64,000 bases of DNA from Streptomyces sp. A3M-1-3 (GCF_024213665.1 NZ_JANAVP010000013.1:1-64000), one strand, 5' to 3'. Shown: positions 27,719 to 39,599, counted from the stretch's first letter. Numbers and translations: made by a program. Notes: generated from the sequence alone by a model not told the origin.

Positions 27719-29155
27719 ACCGATCCGGGCGATCAGCACACAGGCGTCGTCCTCACGCTCGGTCGTACCGAACTCCTCCACGACCGTCCGCACACAGTCC
27801 TGCGCGCTGCGCGCCATGGCGAAGCGGGGGGCGAGAGCGAGGAGCCGGTCGGGGCCGCCCGTCTCACTGAACTGCACACTCCTGGCCGCCAGTCCGTCCG
27901 TGTGCAGTATCAGTACATCACCGGGCCGGAGCTGTTCCTCGGCCTGTCCGTACGTGGCACCGGAGGTCGCCCCGAGCAGTACGCCCTCAGGCGATGTCAG
28001 CGCCCGCCCCGTCCCGCCGCGGAACAGCAGCGGGGCGGGGTGCCCGGCCTGGGACCAGGTAAAGGCCCGGGTCACGGGGTTGTAGCGGCAGCACACGGCG
28101 CTGCCCAGCGCCGGCTGTACGGACGTTTCGAGCAGCTGGTTGAGCCAGCCCATCAGCGGGCCGGGCTGAATGCCGGCCACCGCCATACCGCGCAGCGCCC
28201 CGAGCAGCATCGCCATCCCGGAGGTCGCCGTCACCCCGTGCCCGGTCAGGTCCCCGACGGTGAGCATCGACTGACCGTCGGGCAGTTCGAGCGCGTCGTA
28301 CCAGCCGCCGCCGATCAACGCGCTGGTGGCGGACGGCAGGTAGTGGGCGGCCAGGTCCAGTGCGCCGGAGCGGCCGTGCGGGAGTCGCAGAGAGCCGCGC
28401 CAAGGGGGCAGGACGGCCTCCTGCAGCTCAACCGCGAGCCGGTGCTCGGTCTGCGCGATGTGCCGCTGGCGCTGCAGGGAATCACGCGATTCGCGCACCG
28501 CCCGCTGACTGCGGCGCAGTTCGCTGACGTCGCGCAGCACCGCCCACATGGACGCCGTACCGCCGTCCTCGTCGAGCACCGGCTCGCCCATCATGTGCAG
28601 CGTACGCACGCAGCCGTCAGTGCGTACGATGCGGAACTCACCGTCGATCGGCCGACCGTCGACCAGACAGTCCGTCACCATGGCGGTCAGTAGACCCTGG
28701 TCCTCCGCGAACAGCATCGAAGGCAGTTCGTCCAGGGACAGCGGACCGCTCTCCGGTGAGCGCCCGAAGATCTGGAACAGCTCCTCGGACCAACTCACCT
28801 CGTCCGTCAGCAGGTTCCACTCCGCGCTGCCCACCCGGCTGAGCAGGGAACCCTGCCCGGCGTCGGACGGCAGCGCGCCGGGGAGGACCGCGCCCGCCTC
28901 CTCTGCGGGGGGCGGGGGCGGCAGCCCCTCCTTGAGCTGTCCCAAGTGCTCGCCCAGGTCGTCGAGGTGATGGACCGCCAGGTCGCACAGCGCGCGCTGC
29001 CAGCGTCCCTGCGCATCGTCCTCGTCGACCACGGCGTCGCGCCGTACCGCGTCCACATCTCCGCGCAGTCTGCGGGTCTGCGTGATGAGAGCGTCGACGG
29101 ACCCGCGCTCGGGCGGCTGTGCGGCGTGACGGTCCGCGAACAGATGGGACGGCAT
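27713..29155 (-). CDS. PAS-PP2C (SpoIIE-type) phosphatase with altered metal motif
   Basis: The 480-residue protein has an N-terminal helical region, a PAS domain (SAEWNLLTDEVSWSEELFQI ... FRIVRTDGCVRTLHMMGEPV) and a linker coiled coil (SQRAVRESRDSLQRQRHIAQ). A C-terminal PP2C/SpoIIE domain follows with VGDLTGHG, SQAGHPAPLLFRGG, ILHTDGLAARS and EREDDACVLIARI. The first metal motif, usually GGDWYD, reads GGGWYD, so one metal-binding aspartate is missing; the codon is GGC where GAC would be expected. Relatives dephosphorylate anti-anti-sigma factors. ATG 29155 is preferred because GGAG lies 7 bases upstream. It is convergent with the NsdA-like gene. Confidence 0.85.
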   Translation of the reverse strand: MPSHLFADRHAAQPPERGSVDALITQTRRLRGDVDAVRRDAVVDEDDAQGRWQRALCDLAVHHLDDLGEHLGQLKEGLPPPPPAEEAGAVLPGALPSDAGQGSLLSRVGSAEWNLLTDEVSWSEELFQIFGRSPESGPLSLDELPSMLFAEDQGLLTAMVTDCLVDGRPIDGEFRIVRTDGCVRTLHMMGEPVLDEDGGTASMWAVLRDVSELRRSQRAVRESRDSLQRQRHIAQTEHRLAVELQEAVLPPWRGSLRLPHGRSGALDLAAHYLPSATSALIGGGWYDALELPDGQSMLTVGDLTGHGVTATSGMAMLLGALRGMAVAGIQPGPLMGWLNQLLETSVQPALGSAVCCRYNPVTRAFTWSQAGHPAPLLFRGGTGRALTSPEGVLLGATSGATYGQAEEQLRPGDVLILHTDGLAARSVQFSETGGPDRLLALAPRFAMARSAQDCVRTVVEEFGTTEREDDACVLIARIGS

Positions 29156-29353
29156 GTCGTACTCCGATACAGGGCGCGGCGCGGCCAAGTCTCAAGGGAA
29201 GGACCAGTTACGACTGTTGCACAGGCAGCGATGGGCCGTAAGGGATTTGGCAACACCCGTTACGGTGGTGCCTCCGGCATATGCCAAAGGCCTTCCGGTG
29301 ACCATGGTCCATGGCCGCCGTACGACCGGCGTCCGACCGCTGTGCCGCGTTGC

Positions 29354-29692
29354 TCAGCCGACCGGGATCAGCGGGAGACAGGCGAGCCCGAGAATACCGC
29401 GACAACCGCGCAACCAGGAGGCGCGGTGCCGGTCGAGCCGTTCCCGGGTCGCCTCGGCCGAGGGGTGGCCGGCATGGGCGGCGAGCCATTCCTCCGCGTC
29501 CGCCTGGTACCCGGATTCGAACTCCTCCCATTCGTCGTTGTCCGCCGTCTCGATCCACTCCGGACGGAATCCGGCCCCGACCGCCGCGTCGACCAGGCCG
29601 GCGAGGTCGAGATGGTCGTTCGCCGAGGCGCCCGGCCACATGGCAGCCAGTTCGGCGGGTGAGGGTGTGCGCTCCCAGAAGCCCTTGGCCCA
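29354..29692 (-). pseudogene. SAM-dependent methyltransferase C-terminal remnant
   Basis: About 112 codons resemble the C-terminus of a class I methyltransferase: GFWERTPSPAELAAMWPGAS, HLDLAGLVDAAVGAGFRPEW, then ATRERLDRHRASWLRG and RGILGLACLPLIPVG. No SAM-binding motif remains. Upstream of about 29692 the sequence changes to a plus-strand reading ending ARFLDTVANAVEAFGDTRL before a stop at 29825, which looks like the tail of a second, unidentified gene. The join is therefore a breakpoint between two truncated genes. Confidence 0.6.
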
Positions 29693-29922
29693 GTGGCACG
29701 CGCTCAAGGAGGGGGCGCGGATCGTCCGGTGGAATCCGGAGCTCCCGTGCAGCCACACCGCGCACGCGCGCTTCCTGGACACCGTGGCCAATGCCGTCGA
29801 GGCGTTCGGGGACACCCGACTCTGACTCAGGAACGCATGTTGGATCAAGACCGGACCGAAGAGTGCAAGGTCACAGTCGTTCTCTCTGCTGAGCCGTCGG
29901 GGCGCTGGCCTAGCATGCGGGC

Positions 29923-31838
29923 ATGACGGTCATGCCTGACGACGGGCTCTCTCTGGCCGCCGAATTCCCGGATGCGACCCACGAGCAGTGGCAGAGCCTT
30001 GTCGAAGGCGTACTGCGCAAGTCGGGCGCCCAAGATGTCTCGGGTACGGCGGTCGAGGACGCTTTGTCCACTGCGCTCCAGGACGGGCTCTCCACCCGCC
30101 CGCTCTACACCGCGCGAAGCGCCGCGGACGACACTGACGACGACACGGACGACAACACGGACGAACTGGGCTTCCCCGGCTTCGCGCCGTTCACCCGAGG
30201 GGGCAGGCCGGAAGGCGGCGTCGTCTCGGGATGGGACGTACGGCAGCGTCACGCCAGGCGCGACCCCGCCCGGACCAACGACGCCGTCCTCGCCGACCTC
30301 GAGAACGGGGTCACCTCACTGTGGCTGTCCGTGGGCGCCGCAGGTGTGCCGGTGTCCGGTCTGAGCGCCGCCCTGGACGGCGTCTACCTCGACCTGGCGC
30401 CCGTCGTGCTGGACGCGGGAGCCGAGTTCGACGCCGCCGGGCGCGAGTTGCTCCGGATCTACGGCGAGCGTCAGGTGCCGCCGGGCGCCGCGCGTGGCAA
30501 CCTCGGCGCCGACCCGCTCGGCCAGGTGGCGCGCACCGGACGGGAGTCGGGCCTCGCCGGGCAATCGGCCGCGGCCGCCGAACTGGCCGGAGTGTGCGTT
30601 CGCGACTTCCCCGGCGTACGCGCCCTCACCGTGGACGCGCTGCCGTACCACGAGGCCGGCGGGTCCGCCGCCGAGGAGCTGGGCTGCTCGCTCGCCACCG
30701 CCGTCGCCTACCTGCGCGCACTCACCGCGGCCGGACTGCCCGCGGACGCGGCCTGCGGCCAGCTGGAGTTCCGGTACGCGGCCACCGCGGACCAGTTCCT
30801 GACCATCGCCAAGTTCCGTGCGGCCCGGCGGCTGTGGGCGCGGGTGGCGCAGGCCTGCGGCGCACCCGAAGCCGGTGCGCAGCGCCAGCACGCGGTGACG
30901 TCCTCGGTGATGATGTCCCGACGTGACCCGTGGGTGAACATGCTGCGCACCACGGTCGCCGCGCTGGGCGCCGGAGTCGGCGGAGCCGACGCGGTCACCG
31001 TGCTCCCCTTCGACCACGCGCTCGGCCTGCCGGACGCGTTCGCCCGCAGGATCGCCCGTAACACCTCCACCATCCTGGTGGAGGAGTCGCACCTCGCCCG
31101 GGTCGTGGATCCGGCCGGCGGCTCCTGGTACGTCGAGCGGCTCACCGACGAACTCGCCCGCGCGGCGTGGTCCTGGTTCCAGGAGATCGAGCACGCGGGC
31201 GGCCAGGCGGCCGCGCTGCGCAGCGGCCTGGTGGCCGGACGGCTGGCCGGCACCTGGGAGACCCGCTCCCGCGAACTGGCCAGTCGGCGCGAGCCCATCA
31301 CCGGCGTGAGCGAGTTCCCGAACCTGGCGGAAGCACCCGTGGAGCGGGACCCGGCACCGGCCGAGGAGGCCGGGGGCCTGCCGAGAGTCCGCCGCGACGA
31401 GGCGTTCGAGACCCTGCGGGCCCGATCCGACGCACATCTGGCCGCCACCGGTGCCCGCCCGCGGGTGTTCCTCGCGGCGCTGGGACCGGCTTCGGCGCAC
31501 ACGGCGCGTGCGACGTTCGCCGCCAATCTCTTCCAGGCCGGCGGTATCGAGCCGGTGCACGATCCCGTCTCGGTCGACCCGTCGTCGGCCGCCGAGGCGT
31601 TCACCCGCAGCGGCGCCGCGGTGGCGTGCCTGTGCTCCGGCGACAAGCTGTACGCCGAGCAGGCGGAGGCCGTCGCCGCCGCTCTCAAATCCGCCGGAGC
31701 GCAGCGGGTGTTCCTCGCCGGGCGGCCGGGCGAACACCGCGAGGCGTATCTGCGGGCCGGAGTCGACGCGTTCGTCTTCGCGGGCGGCGACGCGGTCGCC
31801 GTTCTCTCCTCCGTACTCGACGACTTGGGAGTGGCGTG

Positions 31839-31839
<1 letters not shown>
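29923..31839 (+). CDS. mutA: Methylmalonyl-CoA mutase small (beta) subunit
   Basis: The 638-residue non-catalytic subunit pairs with MutB to interconvert succinyl-CoA and (R)-methylmalonyl-CoA, supplying extender units for polyketides or consuming propionyl-CoA. The TIM-barrel region includes [37 protein letters not shown] and [20 protein letters not shown]. The C-terminal flavodoxin-like domain reads [20 protein letters not shown] and lacks the DxHxxG cobalamin-binding motif, as expected for MutA. An Asp/Thr-rich insert ([13 protein letters not shown]) lies near residue 75. TAGCAT ends six bases before ATG 29923, with no Shine-Dalgarno sequence; an in-frame ATG nine bases on is an alternative. 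Its stop overlaps mutB. Confidence 0.93.
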
Positions 31840-34073
<2,234 letters not shown>

Positions 34074-34077
34074 GCCG

Positions 34078-35067
34078 ATGCCACCCACGATCGACATCGA
34101 CACCTATGTCAAGGGCGTGCTGGACGGTTCACGGGCGTACATCGCCCGTGCCATCACGCTCGTCGAGTCCACCCGCGCCGACCACCGGGAGCTGGCGCAG
34201 CGGCTGCTGACCGCGCTGCTGCCGCACACGGGGGCGGCGCGGCGGGTCGGCATCAGCGGCGTGCCGGGCGTGGGCAAGTCCACCTTCATCGACGCACTGG
34301 GCACGCTGCTCACGGGCCGCGGCCACCGGGTCGCCGTACTCGCCGTGGACCCGTCCTCCAGCCGGACCGGCGGCTCCATCCTGGGCGACAAGACCCGGAT
34401 GGAGCGCCTCGCCGTGGACCCGGCCGCGTACGTACGGCCCTCGCCGACCTCGGGCACGCTGGGCGGCGTGGCGCGGGCGACCCGCGAGAGCATGATCGTC
34501 GTGGAGGCCGCCGGTTTCGACGTGGTGCTCGTCGAGACCGTGGGCGTCGGCCAGTCGGAGACCGCGGTCGCCAACATGGTGGACTCCTTCCTGCTGCTCA
34601 GCCTCGCGCGGACCGGGGACCAGCTCCAGGGCATCAAGAAGGGTGTACTGGAGCTTGCCGACGTGATCGCCGTCAACAAGGCCGACGGACCGCACGAGCG
34701 CGACGCGAAGTCCGCCGCGCGTGAACTCGCCGGTGCGCTGCGCCTGATGCATCCGGTGGACGCCGCGTGGACGCCGCCGGTGCTCAGTTGCAGCGCGCGG
34801 GAGGGGAGCGGACTGGACACCGTGTGGGAGCGGCTGGAGCAGCACCGGACCGTCCTGGACGCGAGCGGCCGGCTGGCGCGCAAGCGCAGCGACCAGCAGG
34901 TCGACTGGACCTGGACGATGGTCCGCGACCATCTGCTGGACCATCTGCGCGCCCATCCCGGAGTCCAGCGGCTCGCCCCGGCCCTCGAACAGCAGGTCCG
35001 CGACGGGGAACTGACCGCCACGCTGGCCGCCGACCGTATCGTCGGAGCGCTCGAACTGCCGAGGTGA
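34078..35067 (+). CDS. meaB: MeaB-type GTPase chaperone of methylmalonyl-CoA mutase
   Basis: The 329-residue G3E GTPase loads and protects adenosylcobalamin in the mutase. The P-loop is GISGVPGVGKSTFIDALG, the switch region includes VDPSSSRTGGSILGDKTRM, the DxxG-like element is VLVETVGVGQSE, and the base-recognition motif is VIAVNKADG. The C-terminal dimerisation helix begins WTWTMVRDHLLDHLRAHP. It is the last gene of the mutAB operon. A long dyad (GTGACCCGGC at 35064, complement at 35124) starts at its stop codon. Confidence 0.96.
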   Translation: MPPTIDIDTYVKGVLDGSRAYIARAITLVESTRADHRELAQRLLTALLPHTGAARRVGISGVPGVGKSTFIDALGTLLTGRGHRVAVLAVDPSSSRTGGSILGDKTRMERLAVDPAAYVRPSPTSGTLGGVARATRESMIVVEAAGFDVVLVETVGVGQSETAVANMVDSFLLLSLARTGDQLQGIKKGVLELADVIAVNKADGPHERDAKSAARELAGALRLMHPVDAAWTPPVLSCSAREGSGLDTVWERLEQHRTVLDASGRLARKRSDQQVDWTWTMVRDHLLDHLRAHPGVQRLAPALEQQVRDGELTATLAADRIVGALELPR

Positions 35068-35133
35068 CCCGGCCGTCGTCGCGGCGCGCCTCCGGGTGCG
35101 GCTCGGGGAGCAGGGCGGCGGGTGCCGGGTCAC
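35064..35133. repeat. Inverted repeat downstream of meaB
   Basis: Perfect 10-bp arms GTGACCCGGC / GCCGGGTCAC are separated by 50 GC-rich bases, starting at the meaB stop and ending 54 bases before the transporter start. It may slow or end mut operon transcription; the long loop makes this uncertain. Confidence 0.4.
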
Positions 35134-35187
35134 TATGGCGGAAGGGCTGTTCTGCCAGTGGCCCCGACTGGAGGTCTCACGCGGCGT

Positions 35188-36054
35188 ATGGGCGTATTTC
35201 TGCCAGTTCTCTTCGCGCTGTGCGCGGCACTCAGCAACGCTGTCGCCACCGTGCTGCAGCGCATGGCCGCGCTCACCGTGCCGCAGTCCGAGGGCTTCCG
35301 GCCGGGCCTGCTGCTCGACCTGCTGAGGCGTCCCGTCTGGCTGGCGGGGATGGGCGCCGTCATCGCCGCCGGAGTCTGTCAGGCGGTGGCCCTCGCCACC
35401 GGCCCGCTGTCGCTCGTACAGCCCCTGTTCGTGCTGGAGCTTCCGCTGGCGCTGCTGGTTGCCGCGCTGCTGATGCACCATGGCCTGCCCCGTGCCGGCT
35501 GGGTGGCCGTGGCCTGTGTGGTGGCCGGCCTGGGGATCGCCCTCGCGGCGGCTTCGCCGTCCGGTGAGCGTACGCACGTACCACTCGACCGGTGGATCCC
35601 CGCCCTGGCCCTCTGTGGCGCGGCCATGGCGGCTCTCACGGTGGCGGGCCTGCGGCGGCCTGTGGGCGGGGCCCGCGCCGCGTGTCTCGGCGCGGCCACG
35701 GCCATCGGGTACTCGCTCACGGCGGCGCTGATGAAATCGGCCATGCACATCCTGGACGACGAGGGGCTGGGTGCCTTTCTCTCCACGTGGCAGACCTACG
35801 CGTTCGCGGCGACGGGCTTGTGCGCCCTGCTTCTGCTGGAGCACGCGATGCAGGGAGGCCCCCTCGTCGCCTCGCAGCCCGCGCTCACCCTGGGGGACGC
35901 GCTGGTGAGCCTCGCTCTGGGCGTGACCCTGTATGAGGAACACATCCGCGCCGGGTGGTGGCTGCTGCCGGAGCTGCTCGGCCTCGCACTGATCGCCGTC
36001 GGCGCCGTCTCACTCGCGCGGATGCCGTTCACCCGGTCCCTGATCGCCTCCTGA
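35188..36054 (+). CDS. DMT-superfamily (EamA-type) membrane transporter
   Basis: The 288-residue integral membrane protein has about nine or ten hydrophobic helices, starting VFLPVLFALCAALSNAVATV and ending LLPELLGLALIAVGAVSLAR, with the EamA-like internal duplication. The substrate is unknown; metabolite export is typical. ATG 35188 is used because membrane homology starts there, though GGAGG is 13 bases upstream, rather far. The gene is not clearly part of the mut operon. Confidence 0.78.
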   Translation: MGVFLPVLFALCAALSNAVATVLQRMAALTVPQSEGFRPGLLLDLLRRPVWLAGMGAVIAAGVCQAVALATGPLSLVQPLFVLELPLALLVAALLMHHGLPRAGWVAVACVVAGLGIALAAASPSGERTHVPLDRWIPALALCGAAMAALTVAGLRRPVGGARAACLGAATAIGYSLTAALMKSAMHILDDEGLGAFLSTWQTYAFAATGLCALLLLEHAMQGGPLVASQPALTLGDALVSLALGVTLYEEHIRAGWWLLPELLGLALIAVGAVSLARMPFTRSLIAS

Positions 36055-36105
36055 ACCTGGTGGGCCGCGACGTGGGTTGCGCCTCGGCCCATCGGCGTGT
36101 CTGGC

Positions 36106-36357
36106 CTACGAGACGTAGAGCGGCACGGGGTGCACCTCGGTGACCGGGTGGCCGGCCCGCTCGTGGATCCGCATGACCGCTTCCTTCGAGGGCGCCTCGG
36201 ACAGGCAGTACACGGTCCCCGCCTCGGGGTCCGCCCACGCCTGCTCGAAGTGCACGCCCTCCTCGCTCTCGATGGCCAGGTCCGCGCGGTGCGCCGCCGA
36301 GAGCTGTTCGGCGGTGATGCCCTTCATGCCGTGGTGGACATCCATGAATTTCGTCAT
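36106..36357 (-). CDS. Small nickel-binding-type protein (DUF4242, SCO4226-like)
   Basis: The 83-residue ferredoxin-like protein begins TKFMDVHHGMKGITAEQLSA and contains AIESEEGVHFEQAWADPEAG and YCLSEAPSKEAVMRIHERAG, the signature of DUF4242. A homologue, SCO4226 of S. coelicolor, is known as a Ni-binding protein; the histidine-rich VHHGMKG start fits a metal site. GGAGG precedes the ATG. It is divergent from the ArsR-AHSA1 fusion, and the operator between them may control both. Confidence 0.8.
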   Translation of the reverse strand: MTKFMDVHHGMKGITAEQLSAAHRADLAIESEEGVHFEQAWADPEAGTVYCLSEAPSKEAVMRIHERAGHPVTEVHPVPLYVS

Positions 36358-36421
36358 CGCCCGCCACCTCCGGATTGTCGTCGGCCCATTTCCCTTCCAT
36401 CGTGCGCGCCCCCGCGCCGAT

Positions 36422-36470
36422 GCGACCACTGGGCGACGACTGGACATGCAACCATTGGGTTGCCTATCGT
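36422..36470 (+). promoter_or_regulatory. Promoter with an ArsR-type operator in its spacer
   Basis: TGGACA (36441-36446) and TATCGT (36465-36470) are 18 bases apart. A perfect dyad GCAACC-ATTG-GGTTGC (36448-36463) fills the spacer. A related, imperfect word (TGCGACCACTGGGCGAC) lies 26 bases upstream at about 36421-36437. Binding of the ArsR domain encoded just downstream would block polymerase directly. Confidence 0.65.
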
Positions 36471-36481
36471 GGAGGTGAGGG

Positions 36482-37312
36482 GTGACGATGGACGCGGTGT
36501 TCAAGGCGCTCGCCGACCCGAGCCGCAGGCAGCTGCTGGACCGGCTCAATGCGCGCGGCGGACAGACCCTGCGGGAGCTCGGCGAGGGCCTCGACATGAG
36601 CAGGCAGGCGGTGAGCAAGCACCTGGCTGTGCTGGAGTCCGCCCTGCTGGTCACCTCCGTGCGGCGGGGCCGGGAGAAGCTGCACTACCTCAACCCCGTG
36701 CCCATCCAGGAGATCGCCGACCGCTGGATCGGGCAGTACGAGCGCGGCCGGTTGGCCGCGCTGTCCCACCTGAAGCAGACCCTGGAAGGACCAGCCATGA
36801 CCAAGCCGGAGTTCGTCTACGTGACGTACATCCAGACCACCGCCGAGAAGCTGTACCAGGCGCTGACCGACCCTGAGTTCATCAAGGTCTACATGGGCGG
36901 AACCGGGCCCGAGTCGGACTGGCAGGTGGGCTCGACGGTGAAGTGGAAGTGGGACCCGGCCGGCGAGTTCGAGGAGCTCGGCCAGCGGGTGCTCGAGGCC
37001 GAGCCGGGCAAGCGGCTCTCGTACACCTGGCACACGCTCCAGCCCATGCACCGCAACATGTTCGACTTCGAATCGGACGAGGCGTTCGAGGCAGCCCAGC
37101 AGGAGCGGTCGAAGGTGACCTTCGACATCGAGCCCGCCGAATACCCCGAGATGGGCACGAAGCTGACCATCACCCACGACGGCTTCGACAGCCCGGACAG
37201 CAGGATGCTGGAAGGCGTCAGCGGCGGCTGGGTCATGATCCTTTCGGCGCTCAAGACCCACCTGGAGGGCGGCAGGCTGCTCTCTGAGCAGACCACTCCC
37301 GCCGACCGGTGA
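36482..37312 (+). CDS. ArsR-type HTH fused to an SRPBCC/AHSA1 domain
   Basis: The 276-residue fusion has an ArsR winged helix at residues 1-100 (VFKALADPSRRQLLDRLNAR; GLDMSRQAVSKHLAVLESAL; GREKLHYLNPVPIQEIADRW). An Aha1/START-like ligand domain follows at about 105-265 (VYVTYIQTTAEKLYQALTDP; GSTVKWKWDPAGEFEELGQR; GWVMILSALKTHLEGG). In many genomes these are two adjacent genes; here the former stop-start junction (TLEGPAMTKPEF) is in frame. A repressor that senses a hydrophobic ligand through the SRPBCC pocket is the likely role. Start is GTG 36482 or ATG 36488. It probably autoregulates through the dyad upstream. Confidence 0.85.
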   Translation: MTMDAVFKALADPSRRQLLDRLNARGGQTLRELGEGLDMSRQAVSKHLAVLESALLVTSVRRGREKLHYLNPVPIQEIADRWIGQYERGRLAALSHLKQTLEGPAMTKPEFVYVTYIQTTAEKLYQALTDPEFIKVYMGGTGPESDWQVGSTVKWKWDPAGEFEELGQRVLEAEPGKRLSYTWHTLQPMHRNMFDFESDEAFEAAQQERSKVTFDIEPAEYPEMGTKLTITHDGFDSPDSRMLEGVSGGWVMILSALKTHLEGGRLLSEQTTPADR

Positions 37313-37382
37313 ACAGTCGGTACGCTACCTGCCGGTAGCCGCCGGAGAGCCTCCGGCGCCGGGGCGGGCGGACGGAGCACTC

Positions 37383-39590
37383 ATGGCGGATCACGGCAGA
37401 CGCCGGTTCCTCACCTATCTGGTCGCGGCACCGACGCTGGCCGTGGCCACGCGCTTCGGACTCGACGGCGTCGACCCGCCCACGGCCCAAGCCGTCGTAC
37501 CGACGCCGCCCGCCCCGGCCGATCTGGTCGACCTCGGCGACGTCCTGATCCTGGCCGGAGCGCCGACCGCCGGCATGCTGGTCCTGGGCATCGGCGAGGA
37601 CGGGCTCGTGCGGTTCCGACTGCCCCGCGAGGAGGTCGGCCAGGGGCTGACCACGGCCGTCGCGATGCTGGTGGCCGAGGAACTGGACGTACCACTGTCC
37701 CAGGTGCGGGTGGAACTCGACGACGCCCGGCCGGAGTTGCTGTTCAACCAGCTGACCGGCAGCTCCAACTCGATCCGCTCGCTGTACGATCCGGTCCGCC
37801 ACACCGCGGCGGCCGCCCGGGCGCGTATGGTCGCCGCCGCCGCCGACCGGTGGGGCGTACCGGCCGGCGGGCTGACGACCCGTGGTGGCGCCGTCGTCGC
37901 ACCGGACGGGCGCACCGCCGCGTACGGGTCCCTCGCCACCGCGGCCGCGGCGCCGGCCCTCGGCGTACCGGCCGCCACACCCAAGCCGGAGTCCGCGCAC
38001 ACCCTCGTGGGCACCCCGACCTCCCGTATCGACGCACGGGCGATGGTCACCGGCCGCCAGGAGTACACCCTCGACCTCGATGTGCCGGGCGCCAAGCCGT
38101 GCATGGTGCGCCGCCCGCCGACCCTCGGCGGCACCGTGAAGGCGGTGCGCAACGAAGCCGCCGTCCGGGCCATGCCCGGCGTCCTCGACGTCGTCGTCAT
38201 CCCGACCGGGGTGGCCGTCGTCGCCGAGACCTTCGGTCAGGCCCTCGACGGCAAGAACGCCCTCGACGTCGCCTGGGGTGCGGGCACCGTCGACACCCTC
38301 TCCGACGACGGCATCCGCGCCCGGCTCCGGGCGGCGACCGCGCCCCTGGTGGTGCCGCCGCTGCTCACCGCCCACCTCGACGCCGAGTTCGACTTCGCGT
38401 TCGTCAGCCACGCACCGCTGGAGACCAACTCCGCCGTCGCGGACGTACGGGCCGACCGGGCGACGATCTGGTCCGGGCTGAAATCGCCCATCGTCGCCCA
38501 GCAGACCATCGCGGCGGCCGTCGGCCTGCCCGTGGACAAGGTCACCGTCCATGTGGTGCAGGCCGGCGGATCGTTCGGCCGGCGGCTGTTCTTCGACGCG
38601 GCGCTCGAAGCCGCGCAGGTGTCCAAGGCCGGCGGCCGGCCGGTGCGTCTGATGTGGTCCCGGATCGACGACACGCGGCACGGGCGGATGCGCCCCGCCA
38701 CCCACCACAAGATCCGCGCCACCTTCGCGCTGGGGCAGGTGCTCTCCTTCGAGCACCGGGTGGCCGCCGTGGAGACCGACTTCCGGCACGGCCTCGGCGA
38801 GATCCTCACCGCGACCGCGGCGAGCCTTCCGCCGGGCATCGGCAACGCCGGATTCGCGCAGACCCTCTTCCTGACGACGGTGAAGTCGCCGTACCACTTC
38901 GGCCTGACCACCCAGGTACTCACCGAGGTACCGCTGAAGATGCCCACCGCGTCATGGCGTTCGGTGTACTCGGCGAACACCCGCGGGGCGGAGGAGATCG
39001 TCGTCGACGAGCTCGCCGCCAAGCTGGGCAAGGACCCGGTGGCGTTCCGGCGCGCCTTCCTCAAGACCGCCGCACAGCGTGCGGTGCTGGACAAGGTGGC
39101 CGCGGAGGGCGGCTGGGGCCGGGACATGCCGGCCGGCTGCGCACAGGGTGTCGGCTTTCATGAGGAGTACAAGTCCCGTACGGCCTGCCTCGTCGAGCTC
39201 GACGCGCGGGACCCGGGAAATCCCCGGGTCACCAAGGCGGTGATCGCCGTCGACGTCGGCCGGCCGGTCAATCCGCGCGGGCTGGAGGCGCAGCTGCTCG
39301 GCGGGCTGACGGACGCCATCTCCACCACCCTGCGGGCCGGGCTGCACATCGACAAGGGGCTGCCCCTGGAGGGCAGTTACTCGCAGTTCCGCTACGCACG
39401 GCAGAAGGACTCGCCGCCCGAGGTACGGATCTTCGTCCTGCCGGCCACCGGCGAGCCGGGCGGCGCGGGAGAGCTCGGTGTCCCGGCGGCGGTCGGCGCG
39501 ATCGCGAACGCCTACGCCCGGGCGACCGGCACCCGGCCCCGCCGGTTCCCGGTCAATTTCGACGTCGACTTCACCCCGTTCCCGCGCTAG
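37383..39590 (+). CDS. Molybdenum hydroxylase large subunit (IorB-type aldehyde/xanthine oxidase family)
   Basis: The 735-residue molybdopterin subunit carries a twin-arginine-like start (RRRFLTYLVAAPTLAVATRF) and the molybdopterin segments VQAGGSFGRRLFFDAALEAA and SYSQFRYARQKDSP. The terminal GEPGGAGELGVPAAVGAIAN contains the catalytic glutamate. This domain order is that of isoquinoline 1-oxidoreductase IorB, which hydroxylates N-heterocycles or aldehydes with water as oxygen source. The 2Fe-2S partner follows after 9 bases; no FAD subunit is present, as expected for the two-subunit IorAB type, which uses other electron acceptors. Substrate is unknown. Confidence 0.88.
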   Translation: MADHGRRRFLTYLVAAPTLAVATRFGLDGVDPPTAQAVVPTPPAPADLVDLGDVLILAGAPTAGMLVLGIGEDGLVRFRLPREEVGQGLTTAVAMLVAEELDVPLSQVRVELDDARPELLFNQLTGSSNSIRSLYDPVRHTAAAARARMVAAAADRWGVPAGGLTTRGGAVVAPDGRTAAYGSLATAAAAPALGVPAATPKPESAHTLVGTPTSRIDARAMVTGRQEYTLDLDVPGAKPCMVRRPPTLGGTVKAVRNEAAVRAMPGVLDVVVIPTGVAVVAETFGQALDGKNALDVAWGAGTVDTLSDDGIRARLRAATAPLVVPPLLTAHLDAEFDFAFVSHAPLETNSAVADVRADRATIWSGLKSPIVAQQTIAAAVGLPVDKVTVHVVQAGGSFGRRLFFDAALEAAQVSKAGGRPVRLMWSRIDDTRHGRMRPATHHKIRATFALGQVLSFEHRVAAVETDFRHGLGEILTATAASLPPGIGNAGFAQTLFLTTVKSPYHFGLTTQVLTEVPLKMPTASWRSVYSANTRGAEEIVVDELAAKLGKDPVAFRRAFLKTAAQRAVLDKVAAEGGWGRDMPAGCAQGVGFHEEYKSRTACLVELDARDPGNPRVTKAVIAVDVGRPVNPRGLEAQLLGGLTDAISTTLRAGLHIDKGLPLEGSYSQFRYARQKDSPPEVRIFVLPATGEPGGAGELGVPAAVGAIANAYARATGTRPRRFPVNFDVDFTPFPR

Positions 39591-39599
39591 GAGCTTTCC

